A stretch of DNA of 64,000 nucleotides from Desulfobacteraceae bacterium (GTDB taxonomy: Bacteria > Desulfobacterota > Desulfobacteria > Desulfobacterales > Desulfobacteraceae). The DNA lies in the NCBI GenBank assembly GCA_003354055.1, contig PIVQ01000001.1, positions 1 through 64,000 of the forward strand. Reading direction: 5' to 3'. This document shows, piece after piece, positions 38,463 through 47,851 of the stretch (its first letter is position 1; every line of letters begins with the position of its first letter). The notes under the pieces are model-generated. The model saw nothing but the letters and a program-made list of their open reading frames with translations, was not told where the DNA came from and made no database searches. A program made the position numbers and the translations under genes.

Positions 38463-39215
38463 TTAAACATGCTTTGTGCCGGAAGGGTCACAATTGATTT
38501 TCTGAAAGGTATCAAGCTCTTCTGGTGTTCCTAAACAATGCACGGCAGATAGAGGGACTTCATGAATATAGACCGTTTTTTCATCTTTGATCAATTGATT
38601 ATATAGGGGGGCTATAAATTTTTCTCCCTGCTCTACCTGTGTATGGTCTGAATAATATTCGTCGTAGATTTGTCTATAGAGGGCATAGGAACTGAACCAA
38701 TAAAGGCCAATTGTCGCATGGTCTGATATCCGTTGTTTTTCTCTTACTTCCACCACTCGGCCGTTTTGATTCAATTTAGCGAAACTCCAATGTTTCCCTT
38801 TACCCGGGAAACAGGGAATCCAGCCATCTCCCTTTTGGATAGAATCCGGAGAAAGGAAATCAGGAGAAACGTGCGTATCAATATTATAAATCAAAATTGA
38901 GTTCTCCCGGTTTTGAATCTCATCTTTGGCATACAGAACAGTCGTTGCTTGACCGTCCGTAGTCATCTCGACTTCAACTAACCGGTAATTGTCAATAGCC
39001 ATTAATTCGCATTCTTTTTTTATAAATTCACCCGCATCATCTTCTTTTCTGGCTATAAAAATGAAAGTATTTTCTATCTTCATAAAATTTTTCAAACTTA
39101 AGAGAGACCATGAAAATAAAGTCCGGTCACCTGCTTTAATCTGGTATTTTGGAATATCGAATCCGACATCCCAGAATCGTTTTCCCCGGCCAGCCATCGT
39201 AATTATTATATTCAT
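38463..39215 (-). CDS. Nucleotidyltransferase (capsule-locus NTP-transferase type)
   Basis: 250-aa protein with the NTP-transferase signature MAGRGKRFWDVGFDIPKYQI at residues 7-26, containing the G-loop (GRGKRF) and PK. Later YNIDTH supplies a metal-binding Asp. It should activate a phosphorylated small molecule or sugar with a nucleotide, as in LicC-type enzymes. It follows a nucleotidyltransferase-like/kinase fusion by 8 bp. The activated compound is unknown; phospho-amino-alcohol or sugar phosphate are options. Confidence 0.75.
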   Translation of the reverse strand: MNIIITMAGRGKRFWDVGFDIPKYQIKAGDRTLFSWSLLSLKNFMKIENTFIFIARKEDDAGEFIKKECELMAIDNYRLVEVEMTTDGQATTVLYAKDEIQNRENSILIYNIDTHVSPDFLSPDSIQKGDGWIPCFPGKGKHWSFAKLNQNGRVVEVREKQRISDHATIGLYWFSSYALYRQIYDEYYSDHTQVEQGEKFIAPLYNQLIKDEKTVYIHEVPLSAVHCLGTPEELDTFQKINCDPSGTKHV

Positions 39216-39223
39216 ATTCTTAT

Positions 39224-40909
39224 TTATACTTCACTCATTCCAGATTGTTTTACAATTTCTGTAAAAATCTCCAAGCCCCTGCAAATGAATGCCTGTTGAG
39301 ATAAATATCTGTCTGCGTGCAGGGGAACCATACTCAGAAAAAGAAGGCTCTCAATCATCTTCATTTGGAGATAATTCACCTCCCACTTTCCAAGTATTTT
39401 TTCCCTGAAAAGCGCCTTGATTGTCTTATGCCGGTCCTGATAATGAACATTCAACTGCATATCACCTTCAATCAGTTCAAGATCAAACAATCCGTTAACC
39501 AGAAAGTCATAATCTCCCTCAATGCTGTGACTGAGTTTGGCAATGTCATATCTCGGATCTCCATATATATCATATTTGCCAAAACCTCCACGGGGATCAA
39601 TAAATCTTGCTATCCTGTTTCGATTATCATAAAGAATGTTACTAAGACAAAGATCTCCATGGATGATTGAAAACCATTTCGGATCGTATAGGTCAATTTT
39701 CTGAATCACTTTCGGTAAAAGTTCGAGTGCACGCTTGAGACCGATTACATTTTTTCCGTTGACGGTTAATCTATCAGAGAAAAAAAACGCAAACCGCTTA
39801 TCATCTAGAATACTGTCCAGCCTTGAAACTGTTTTTTTCTCATACATCTCTGTCATAGCTTCAAGCAATTCACCTTTTTCTTCAGGGACAAGCCGGTAGG
39901 CTCCCATGTCGGCAAGAGTACTGCCGATTGCCATAAAAATCTGTGTCCATACTCCAATATCGTAATCAGCATAAAGGTATAGATCATTAAGAGCGGGATA
40001 CCCATAAAACTCCAGATCAATATACGGTGCATCAAAAGATAGACTATAATCAAAAATTCTCGGAGCCATATATTGAAGCCCCTTTGGTAACTTCAAATAC
40101 CATTTTATTTCATCTGTAAGTTTCCTGACATTGGTGCTGGTTTTATGAATGATGCCACGACGGTTATCAACTTTTACCCGATTAAAATACCGGCAGTTGA
40201 GAGATATTTGTTTTTTTGTGGCATAGTAAGTATCCAGGTGTCCAAAATCCCACCAGTCTTTAACCAAATGAAACGTTTTCTGAGATTCAGATAGTGCATT
40301 ATAATATTTACGCACAGTTACATAAAATGGGTCTAATTCATCTTTATTGCACTCAATAACACTGGAATTTAAAAGTTCTATAAAAAGTGGAACGTCACTA
40401 ATTCCAAAAACACCTACAAAAACATTCAACGACAAACCATTCAAATGCTTCTCGGTTAGTCGTTCATTTATCGTTACAAATGAAGACAAGTTATCTAATT
40501 CAAACGTTGTCCATCTAAAATGGTCTTCCTGCTTTGAAAAGCAGACAAAATCCCCGGTTGGTGGCTCATCACCAATACAGGTATCTGCAAAGTTCACGAC
40601 AAGACAATCCGGCAGTTTTTCAATACTTTCCAAAGCACGTAATACGGTTTCACCGATACTGTTGGTGGCATCGACATCTATGATACTGGCCGGTACATCG
40701 GGGTGATCATCACAATAACGATATATTTCTTCTGACTGCTCATGTACCGCCACAAGCAGTTCAAATCCACTTTTCTGATAATAGTCAAAGATATAATGCA
40801 TTGCCGGACGGCTATCCAACGGAATCATAGCTGATGGAATAGGCCCGAATTCACTTTGCAGTTCCAGTGGAACTATTTTAGCACTTGGAAGCAGTACAAG
40901 CTTATTCAT
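39224..40909 (-). CDS. Degenerate nucleotidyltransferase fused to APH-type kinase
   Basis: 561-aa fusion. Residues 1-240 follow the NTP-transferase fold (SRPAMHYIFDYY, FADT), but the glycine-rich G-loop and the following PK are missing (LLPSAKIVPLELQ and IPSAM instead). Residues ~255-560 are an aminoglycoside/choline-kinase-like domain with catalytic HGDLCLSN (H417, D419, N424) and DPRG (D438), intact. So the kinase is likely active and the first domain may only bind substrate. The next gene (HAD) overlaps by 8 nt. Similar neighbour sets occur in capsule loci; the substrate is unknown. Confidence 0.7.
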   Translation of the reverse strand: MNKLVLLPSAKIVPLELQSEFGPIPSAMIPLDSRPAMHYIFDYYQKSGFELLVAVHEQSEEIYRYCDDHPDVPASIIDVDATNSIGETVLRALESIEKLPDCLVVNFADTCIGDEPPTGDFVCFSKQEDHFRWTTFELDNLSSFVTINERLTEKHLNGLSLNVFVGVFGISDVPLFIELLNSSVIECNKDELDPFYVTVRKYYNALSESQKTFHLVKDWWDFGHLDTYYATKKQISLNCRYFNRVKVDNRRGIIHKTSTNVRKLTDEIKWYLKLPKGLQYMAPRIFDYSLSFDAPYIDLEFYGYPALNDLYLYADYDIGVWTQIFMAIGSTLADMGAYRLVPEEKGELLEAMTEMYEKKTVSRLDSILDDKRFAFFFSDRLTVNGKNVIGLKRALELLPKVIQKIDLYDPKWFSIIHGDLCLSNILYDNRNRIARFIDPRGGFGKYDIYGDPRYDIAKLSHSIEGDYDFLVNGLFDLELIEGDMQLNVHYQDRHKTIKALFREKILGKWEVNYLQMKMIESLLFLSMVPLHADRYLSQQAFICRGLEIFTEIVKQSGMSEV

Positions 40910-41288
40910 TTGAAAGGAGCTCCAAAATTTCCTGATAACTTAACCGTAAAAATTCATTGGGCCGAATCGTTTTATCATCAACATAAAAGCCCCCCTTTCC
41001 CTGCCAAGGTTTTCCATAGTGAATTTCATCAAATGGAATGTTGTGCTTCTCTAACCATGAAAGAAGAGTTTTCGCTGTATTGGCATTTATCAAACCAACA
41101 TTGCCATCATACGTTCGCATATTCCTGGCAGTCTGTAAAATTATTTGAAATCCTTTGCGCTTATACTCACAAAGCTGGTTAACCATTTCCTGATAAGGTA
41201 TAAGATCTGAATATAATTCATTAGCTTTTTTAACAGGACACAATGTCCCATCAATATCCATAACTATGCATTTTTCTTGTTTGATCAT
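40902..41288 (-). CDS. HAD-superfamily phosphatase (capsule-locus type)
   Basis: 128-aa small HAD hydrolase: nucleophile and acid in DIDGTLC (D11, D13), Thr/Ser motif QTARN near 53, lysine in GKPW near 92 and VDDKTIRP as motif IV. This short form without a cap domain is common in capsule and LOS loci. It would remove a phosphate from a pathway intermediate. GGA lies 7 nt before ATG. The 73-bp gap before it contains nothing notable. Confidence 0.8.
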   Translation of the reverse strand: MIKQEKCIVMDIDGTLCPVKKANELYSDLIPYQEMVNQLCEYKRKGFQIILQTARNMRTYDGNVGLINANTAKTLLSWLEKHNIPFDEIHYGKPWQGKGGFYVDDKTIRPNEFLRLSYQEILELLSNE

Positions 41289-41361
41289 TACTCATTCCTT
41301 AATCGGTGGATTGAAATCCAAAAACCTTAGATAGGCCGCATTGTGTGTATATAACATTGGC

Positions 41362-42039
41362 TCAAATATCGTACAACATATCAATACCATTCACATACTT
41401 AGAATTTTTGGTCATCCTGAAGGGAAAAAGCTTCATGATATTTCTTGCATCATTATCACAGTTATCATTATATTTCATCTCTACAACGACACCTTCATGA
41501 TGATATTGAAAATCCAAAAAACTATTGTGTCCAGAGTGTATCTTACTAAAACACATCTGGGAATCGATTGTGATTCTGAATTTCTCGTCACCTGTACTGT
41601 AGTACTCTCTTTTGTATCGGTTAAGAAGTGTTGGTACCGATTGCTTAATATCATGGTTGACTGAATCTGGAACTGCCGAGTTTTCAATTACTGTTTTTAT
41701 CACTGAGTATGTAAATTCCTTATCCAGTGTCAGGGATTTCAACGGATAATTTTTTTTTCTCCCCAGCAATCCTTTTTTAATTTTATACTCTAATACAGGA
41801 GATTCAATATCACCGAACAAATCTCCATACCACCTGATACGGGCCTTAATTCTGTCAGTAGCCCCTTCGACATTGTCAAAATAAGAATCAAAATTAGTGG
41901 TGTCTAAATAAATATTGTTGACATTTCGGGCAGGATACAACCTGGAAAACAGTGCCGGGTGCATTTTGACCATATTTTCCACTTCATACTTAGTCAATCC
42001 CTCGATGAGGGCTTTTCTCTCATATCGATACTCAGTCAT
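41362..42039 (-). CDS. VTC-type triphosphate-tunnel protein (polyphosphate-polymerase fold)
   Basis: 225-aa protein with the charged-strand pattern of VTC/TTM tunnels: YRYERK (4-9), RIKARIRW near 63, LEYKIKKG near 83, RYKREYY near 143, FRITID near 153 and VEMKYN near 186. In yeast Vtc4 this domain makes polyphosphate from ATP; bacterial single-domain homologs are largely uncharacterised. Its ATG shares one base with the TAA of the CotH-like gene (TAATG), so the pair is translationally coupled. A role in phosphorylating or polymerising a phosphate-containing envelope component is inference. Confidence 0.8.
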   Translation of the reverse strand: MTEYRYERKALIEGLTKYEVENMVKMHPALFSRLYPARNVNNIYLDTTNFDSYFDNVEGATDRIKARIRWYGDLFGDIESPVLEYKIKKGLLGRKKNYPLKSLTLDKEFTYSVIKTVIENSAVPDSVNHDIKQSVPTLLNRYKREYYSTGDEKFRITIDSQMCFSKIHSGHNSFLDFQYHHEGVVVEMKYNDNCDNDARNIMKLFPFRMTKNSKYVNGIDMLYDI

Positions 42040-44858
42040 TATTGTTCCAGATATGATGTTTTTTCTAAGTTGCTCAAGTACGTTTCTAAGCCTTCAATAT
42101 CGCTGTCAGTAGCAGTAGGTATGTCAATGCCGGCCGGATTGAAAAACAATTGAATTGACTTCTCATCATATTTTTTGCTCCCACCAAATCCTGATTCCAC
42201 ATAAACTGAACCGCCACCAAAGATCTTTTTCTTTTGATAGGCATTAATATCGATACTATTGCTTTTAAATTGATTCCTAATCAGAAATGCTTTTGATAAA
42301 TCCTTAACAGCGATACCATACAAATTATCTTCAAACAAATTCTGTTTTAACACGACACTGCTCATCTCCCCAACACTTGCCCCTTTATCTTTAAACCCCT
42401 TAAAGCTGTTATTCTCAATTAAAAAATGTGAGCCGCTGACATCCAAACCATCCCCATTTTTATCTCCGGTTGCGGAATATATAAAATAACACTCTTGAAT
42501 AAGCCCTTTACAATAATCCAAATCCACTTGATCGGCGAAATTATTACTGAATTGATTGTTCTTCAAAAGAACAAATTCAGCATATTTTACATTGAGTCCG
42601 TCGTCAGCCTTATTATCTGAAATAACCGAATCCGATATGGTCACCAGTTTGTTATAATGTATCGACAAGCCGCCTGAAAAAAATGCACCATTTATCCAAC
42701 GCTCACTTCCGTTGGATAGCCTAAGATATCGAATATCACTTGTTGTATTTTGATCGCCAAGGATACCGACCGAACCAAAGGGTTTTGCAGGATCGATAGA
42801 CGTGATAACAACGGGTTTCTCTTTTGTTCCTTTTATTGTTATTCCATTTTTCCCAAGAACAACTTTGCCCTCTCCAAGCCGCAATCTGGTCCCTTCTTCA
42901 ATTATCAATTTTAAATTATCCGGAACGATGACGTCTTCCTTGATTTCATAGTCCCCCGGATGGATGGTAAATTCATTTTTTGTAATTGAATAATTGAAAA
43001 TATCACCAATTCTCTTCAGTCTCGAATCCAACTGATTCTTGTCTGGAAAAAGCCCCTTAATCTGAGCAATTGGTTTCTCTGGGGAAACCAATGTTACTGT
43101 AGATGAATCCAAGGTTTTTCCTGTCACTTTATTGTATAAAACAAAAGAGGTCGTATCTTTAGCATTTGCTAAATTCACATTTGCTGGAAAAGAAAAAAGA
43201 AGATTATAACTTCTTTTTAATCTATTAGACTCTTTATCCAATGCAGAGGAAAAGCCAATCTGTCCGACAACATCTTTCAACTCAATTCTGCCGGCACCCT
43301 GTTTGACAACAAAATTGTCTTCCCAAACCCTAATGATTTTATCCCCTTCAGAGATAACCACTTTCACAATCCCTTTAATTCTTCCCGTTTTCAACTGTGG
43401 CAGGTTAATCCTGAGTTGTTTAAATCCAATGGCAGACATCGAGGCTGGCTCAAGTTCCACCATCAAAGATTGATCGTTTGAAGACAGTGAAATTTGAGGG
43501 GATGAATTTTCCAGGTATTCTTTCAAAACGTTCATATTATGCCCGACAATATCATTGTACGGGAATAACCCTGAAAGAAGCAGCTTCAACCAGCCTGCAT
43601 AGTGAGTTTTTCTGTTGTTTTCGACAAGATCCTGAAACTGTTTTCTGCTTTTTTCACCATCATTTGTAATAAACTGATAAATTTTTCTATATTTTTTCTG
43701 GCGAATCTGATCATTTTGGGACAACAGATAAAATAACGGAAATTTAAAAACATCTCCATCATGTGCAGTCCAAAGGTTACCTAACTGCTCAGGAGTCTTC
43801 TGCCCATCTAAGTTAAGCTTTGATGGTATATTGTCCCGACGAATGGTCGGATAGAATTTTCCACTGGCTGTATCAAAAAAAACATAAAAGTTTCCATTTA
43901 TTAACCCATGCCCAATTAGTCCTGAAAGTGCACGAACAGCTTCAAAAGAAGTAATATATTCAATATCAAAATAATTTTCGAGTTCTTCAAAATTTTTATT
44001 AGAAATTGCTTTATTAAGGTCAGAATATCTTTCATAAATTGCTTCTCTATGCTTTTCAGGGTATTCACTGTCTTTAAAAACTTCCTTGAATTTATGCTGA
44101 AGCTCTTTCGAGTTAAATTCAGAATCATGACTTATAAGTGCCTTGTCAGAACTTGCCAGAGAACTACTGGAATAGCTAAAAATCCTGTATGATGATTTTT
44201 TTTCAGCTTCCATGAAAGCATCATCAAGCCTGTTTTCCAGATAATAAAGTTTTTCATCCCAATTATTCACCCGGACAGAAATCGCCTCTCTCTTTTGGGA
44301 GATAATTCCAAAATATTCCGCAAGCTCATTTACAAAGAGCTGATAGGAAAAGACCCGGTCCCGTATGATTAAATTGAACCGTTTTGCATTGTTAATCTGT
44401 TCTCCTTTTCTCAGTTTTATTGAATAGGATATGTAATTTCCTCTTCTGTGTCCTGTAGGAGCACGGCCATGGGATTTAATTTTAATTTTATAGGTTTTCC
44501 CATTGAAAATAAGAGACGCTTTTCGCCATTTATTATTTTGGGTATAATAACGGCTACCAAAGGCTGGATCTTCATATTTCCCATACAATTCTGAAAAATG
44601 AACGACATCTTTCCGGGATAAGACGATTTGAAAAAGCGGAAGTTTCATCTTCCGGCCAACCCCGGGCATATCTTTATCATAGTCGTATAAAAGCTTAACA
44701 AGTTTTGGATAAATCCCAGAGAACTGATCCTTTAGGACATGTTGGAAATCTTTTTGCTTGCTGTCATCACCCATCTGCCTCATATTTTCATAGAATAAAT
44801 ATGACGACACACTTCCTATTACTATTAATAGGATGATAATTATATATCGTTTTCTCAT
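42039..44858 (-). CDS. CotH-kinase-like protein fused to a right-handed beta-helix
   Basis: 939-aa protein from ATG 44858 (GGGAG 8 nt upstream; the earlier frame start at 44900 would overlap the previous gene). Residues 1-20 form a signal anchor. Residues ~30-420 resemble CotH/Fam20C-like kinases, with NGNFYVFFDTASGKFYP near 320 where CotH has its conserved YxxxD and IPWD region, here RRDN. From ~600 on, repeated FxxNxF/SDSVISDN-type turns form a parallel beta-helix (PbH1-like), followed by a C-terminal tail. Known CotH proteins phosphorylate Ser of spore coat proteins; a beta-helix fusion suggests binding to a glycan. The kinase activity is not certain because the motif is altered. Confidence 0.7.
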   Translation of the reverse strand: MRKRYIIIILLIVIGSVSSYLFYENMRQMGDDSKQKDFQHVLKDQFSGIYPKLVKLLYDYDKDMPGVGRKMKLPLFQIVLSRKDVVHFSELYGKYEDPAFGSRYYTQNNKWRKASLIFNGKTYKIKIKSHGRAPTGHRRGNYISYSIKLRKGEQINNAKRFNLIIRDRVFSYQLFVNELAEYFGIISQKREAISVRVNNWDEKLYYLENRLDDAFMEAEKKSSYRIFSYSSSSLASSDKALISHDSEFNSKELQHKFKEVFKDSEYPEKHREAIYERYSDLNKAISNKNFEELENYFDIEYITSFEAVRALSGLIGHGLINGNFYVFFDTASGKFYPTIRRDNIPSKLNLDGQKTPEQLGNLWTAHDGDVFKFPLFYLLSQNDQIRQKKYRKIYQFITNDGEKSRKQFQDLVENNRKTHYAGWLKLLLSGLFPYNDIVGHNMNVLKEYLENSSPQISLSSNDQSLMVELEPASMSAIGFKQLRINLPQLKTGRIKGIVKVVISEGDKIIRVWEDNFVVKQGAGRIELKDVVGQIGFSSALDKESNRLKRSYNLLFSFPANVNLANAKDTTSFVLYNKVTGKTLDSSTVTLVSPEKPIAQIKGLFPDKNQLDSRLKRIGDIFNYSITKNEFTIHPGDYEIKEDVIVPDNLKLIIEEGTRLRLGEGKVVLGKNGITIKGTKEKPVVITSIDPAKPFGSVGILGDQNTTSDIRYLRLSNGSERWINGAFFSGGLSIHYNKLVTISDSVISDNKADDGLNVKYAEFVLLKNNQFSNNFADQVDLDYCKGLIQECYFIYSATGDKNGDGLDVSGSHFLIENNSFKGFKDKGASVGEMSSVVLKQNLFEDNLYGIAVKDLSKAFLIRNQFKSNSIDINAYQKKKIFGGGSVYVESGFGGSKKYDEKSIQLFFNPAGIDIPTATDSDIEGLETYLSNLEKTSYLEQ

Positions 44859-44877
44859 AAAGAATCTCCCATCCCAA

Positions 44878-45582
44878 TCAAAGAGAACCGCCAAGTCCAC
44901 CGCCTTTATAATCCAAATAGGATATTTTTATAGCGCTGTCGATTTCTCGTAACCTTGATTCAATTTGTTGTAAAGAATTTTCATTAACGAATTCGACAAG
45001 CAGACAAGCCTCCATCAGTGAGTCGGTTTTATCAAATCGTTTCATTCGGTACATGGAACAATTCTCCTTCAAAATATCAATGACATTATCAAGACTTATT
45101 GTTTCAGGAAAATGGCTTGTCACGTTCAAATATAGACTTTGCTCCCAGTTCACTTCATTTCTGGATCTCTTTTCTTTCAAAAAAAGGATGCTCAGTATGG
45201 TTATAACCGCAACAACGGTGATAAAACGTTGATTTGCACCAAATCCAAGCCCAATGGCAATGATGAGAAACAAATAAGACAACTCTTCGGGTTCCTTTAT
45301 AGCTGCCCTGAATCGAACAATGGAAAGTGCTCCAATGAGCCCCAATGATAGAGCCAGTGATGATCTTACAATGGTTATGATCAACATTGTTGTAACCGCA
45401 AGTAATACAAAATTATTAGAAAAAGCCTGCCTGTTCGAAAGGGAATTGCCATAACGGACATAGACTCGCCTGACAATTGATGCAAGAATAGCTGCCAGTA
45501 TCAAGTTTAATATAAACTCCCAAATAGAAGCCTGTACAATTTGCGTTGTAAAAAATTCCTGAACAGATTCCAATCCCTTCAT
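44878..45582 (-). CDS. DUF4956 membrane protein
   Basis: 234-aa inner-membrane protein with four or so hydrophobic helices in the first 130 residues, including the family signature GLIGALSIVRFRAAIKEPEE near residue 83, followed by a soluble C-terminal domain (about 100 aa, ferredoxin-like pattern). DUF4956 genes are commonly found next to VTC-domain and CotH-like genes (from memory), as here. Function unknown; it may recruit or regulate the polymerase or kinase at the membrane. Confidence 0.85.
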   Translation of the reverse strand: MKGLESVQEFFTTQIVQASIWEFILNLILAAILASIVRRVYVRYGNSLSNRQAFSNNFVLLAVTTMLIITIVRSSLALSLGLIGALSIVRFRAAIKEPEELSYLFLIIAIGLGFGANQRFITVVAVITILSILFLKEKRSRNEVNWEQSLYLNVTSHFPETISLDNVIDILKENCSMYRMKRFDKTDSLMEACLLVEFVNENSLQQIESRLREIDSAIKISYLDYKGGGLGGSL

Positions 45583-45595
45583 CTTGATAACACTC

Positions 45596-47146
45596 CTATA
45601 TATTTTTTATCTGCATCTGATTATTTTGCATTTGTTGAACCGTCTTAGCACAATTCATAGCAGCATTGCCATGGAGATCATAAAACTGTCCTGCTAAAAA
45701 ATTTTGGACATTTCTTTTTTTGGAATTTATCAATTCGTTTGAACTGGCAATCACCTGAATTGCCCGTTCAAGTTCATCTGTATTGCTTGAATGCAGTGTT
45801 GCATCGGCATCAATAAAATCAATACCATTTAGTTCATCGTTAAAATCCATCGTAATCACTGGCACATCCATTAACATCGCCTCGACGGCAACAGTTGACG
45901 CACATGTCAATACAGCTGAACACCCATGGAGCCAATTAAAAATATTGTCTGGTAACCCTTTAGAGCCATAGGACACGATGTTTAATTTTGACTCGGGAAC
46001 TTGTGGTAAAAGTTCTTTATAATATTTTTTTCTGTCTTTCCTGTGTAATTTGGCGATAAAACAAATCTGCTCAAACTGTTTACTTAATCTCATGATACTT
46101 TTAATCAGAATTTTATGATGATCAAGAGAAATACTGTTTCCTGGTCCGGATGTTGCTATCAGAATCCATTGATCATATTTGTTGGTATCGAATTTTTTAA
46201 TCAATCGAAAGTCAGTTTCCTTTTTCTTCACCGGTTTTCTGGACAAATAAGGTGCTCCACATGCAGTAACTTTCACGGGGTCGATACCAAATTTTTCCAA
46301 CACAGATTTGCTGTGAGGGCCATATGTTAAATATTGATCTGTTATGTGGTATCGGTGCAATGGGTCACCAATTACAGAACCATGCATCAGACAAACCGTT
46401 GGAATCCTTTTTTTCTGACCCCATAGACAGGCAGTCCTCCCCTCAAAAGAGATATCATTTCCAACAACAATCAACTCAGGTGAAATAAATTCTTCAATTC
46501 CCTTAAGACAAGCTATCCCACAGTATACATGTGGTAATAATTGGCAAATGGTTTGCTGCAATATCCTTGATATTTTTTTTCCTTCACCGGGGATGGAAAA
46601 TGACGGCAACTTTACTGTCGCTTCTTTCAAAAGTAACTTAGCAGATAAGAGCCCTTTTCTCCGATAGGAATCTAAAAGCTTCGGCCAGGCACCGCGTGCG
46701 TATACAGCCCTTATTCCATTTTTTTCCAATTGCATAAAAGCACTAACATCGTTAACTACAAAAATATAGCGTATATTTAGCTCGCCTAATTGTTGAGCCA
46801 CTGGAACCTGTGCCTTAATATGAGTGGGTTCTCTTGGAATAAAAACGATGTTAGCCTTAGATGGCCCACAGGTCTTTCCCTTAACTATATAATCCTGTAA
46901 AAAAGATGATGAAACTGACCGTATGCGCTCTATAAATGAATACTGATCCAGTTTGCTGACCTTACCTTTTCCAGCAGCAGGCTGAGCGTCTCGGATCGAA
47001 TTCATCAGCGCGTAATATATAGGTGTTCTTATAATTTCAAGGAGATCTAACCCCTCAACCATAAGATAGTTTTTCCAGTGTGATTCATGAAGAATTGGAA
47101 AAACCCTGTCCAGCCAAAAAAGAACTTCGTGTCTGTTAATAACCAT
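45596..47146 (-). CDS. GT-B-fold transferase (CDP-glycerol/capsule transferase-like)
   Basis: 516-aa protein with no membrane segments. The C-terminal half has a GT-B donor-binding pattern: MHGSVIGDPLHRY near 265 and STVAVEAMLMDVPVITMDF near 420. The overall look is of capsule polymerases or CDP-glycerol/polysialyl-type transferases, but no subfamily is clear. It is 13 bp upstream of the DUF4956 gene, so it may make the polymer that module acts on. Assignment of donor is not possible. Confidence 0.6.
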   Translation of the reverse strand: MVINRHEVLFWLDRVFPILHESHWKNYLMVEGLDLLEIIRTPIYYALMNSIRDAQPAAGKGKVSKLDQYSFIERIRSVSSSFLQDYIVKGKTCGPSKANIVFIPREPTHIKAQVPVAQQLGELNIRYIFVVNDVSAFMQLEKNGIRAVYARGAWPKLLDSYRRKGLLSAKLLLKEATVKLPSFSIPGEGKKISRILQQTICQLLPHVYCGIACLKGIEEFISPELIVVGNDISFEGRTACLWGQKKRIPTVCLMHGSVIGDPLHRYHITDQYLTYGPHSKSVLEKFGIDPVKVTACGAPYLSRKPVKKKETDFRLIKKFDTNKYDQWILIATSGPGNSISLDHHKILIKSIMRLSKQFEQICFIAKLHRKDRKKYYKELLPQVPESKLNIVSYGSKGLPDNIFNWLHGCSAVLTCASTVAVEAMLMDVPVITMDFNDELNGIDFIDADATLHSSNTDELERAIQVIASSNELINSKKRNVQNFLAGQFYDLHGNAAMNCAKTVQQMQNNQMQIKNI

Positions 47147-47196
47147 AAATATCTATTATTCTTAAAACAAATATGACCCTTGTTTAACAATCATAT

Positions 47197-47823
47197 TTAT
47201 TTTTCATTCCAATCTAAGAATTTCTTCTGTTTTTTTAAGCGATAGTAGGATTTTTCATTTCTCATCCTTATAACTACAGCCGGAGCGCCCCCAACAACTG
47301 CAAGCGGAGGAACATCTTTCGTCACGACTGCCCCCATCCCAATTACTGCACCTTCACCAATTGTTACACCTGGAACAATATAGACGCTATCACCAATCCA
47401 TACACAATCCCCAATTTGGACAGGTTTAGAAATCCTGACTTTATCATATGGAAGACATTCAGGAGATTCAAAGTTGTGATTCTGTGTAACAATTCTGACA
47501 TTTTGTCCAAAATGAACATGATCACCGATTGTCAAGCCACCTGAGGCCATTGCAACAAAACCAGAATTTATATTTACATCTTTCCCGAAATAACATTTTT
47601 TCCGGGGACTAATCTGAACAGGTCCCATTATATTCGGCCTTGATTTGCACCCGCCTAGAGCCTGAATTTGGGTTTCAGTGTCGAACCGAATATAGATATT
47701 GGTTAGTGGGAGTATAAGTCTTCGAAAAATTTTAAAAATTAATAACTGCACTTTATTCGGCGCTTGTGGGAGATCCCGTCTTGGTATTTGCCAAGCCTCC
47801 AAATTTTTATTATCTGTTTTCAT
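47197..47823 (-). CDS. Hexapeptide-repeat O-acetyltransferase
   Basis: 208-aa left-handed beta-helix acyltransferase of the maltose/galactoside O-acetyltransferase type. Repeated hexapeptides (INSGFVAMASGGLTIG, IGDCVWIGDSVYIVPG) and a catalytic-type TQNHNFES histidine near 112 are visible, with VGGAPAVVIR near the end. It probably O-acetylates a sugar of the repeat unit with acetyl-CoA; a PglD/LegH-like N-acetylation is less likely. It follows the second flippase by 28 bp. Confidence 0.85.
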   Translation of the reverse strand: MKTDNKNLEAWQIPRRDLPQAPNKVQLLIFKIFRRLILPLTNIYIRFDTETQIQALGGCKSRPNIMGPVQISPRKKCYFGKDVNINSGFVAMASGGLTIGDHVHFGQNVRIVTQNHNFESPECLPYDKVRISKPVQIGDCVWIGDSVYIVPGVTIGEGAVIGMGAVVTKDVPPLAVVGGAPAVVIRMRNEKSYYRLKKQKKFLDWNEK

Positions 47824-47851
47824 TACATATTCAACATATCTGTTACCTGCG

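Noticed and set aside
41362..42039. Reading the VTC-type protein as a polyphosphate kinase (Ppk)
   Set aside because: Ppk1/Ppk2 motifs are absent; the charged-strand pattern is that of triphosphate tunnel proteins.
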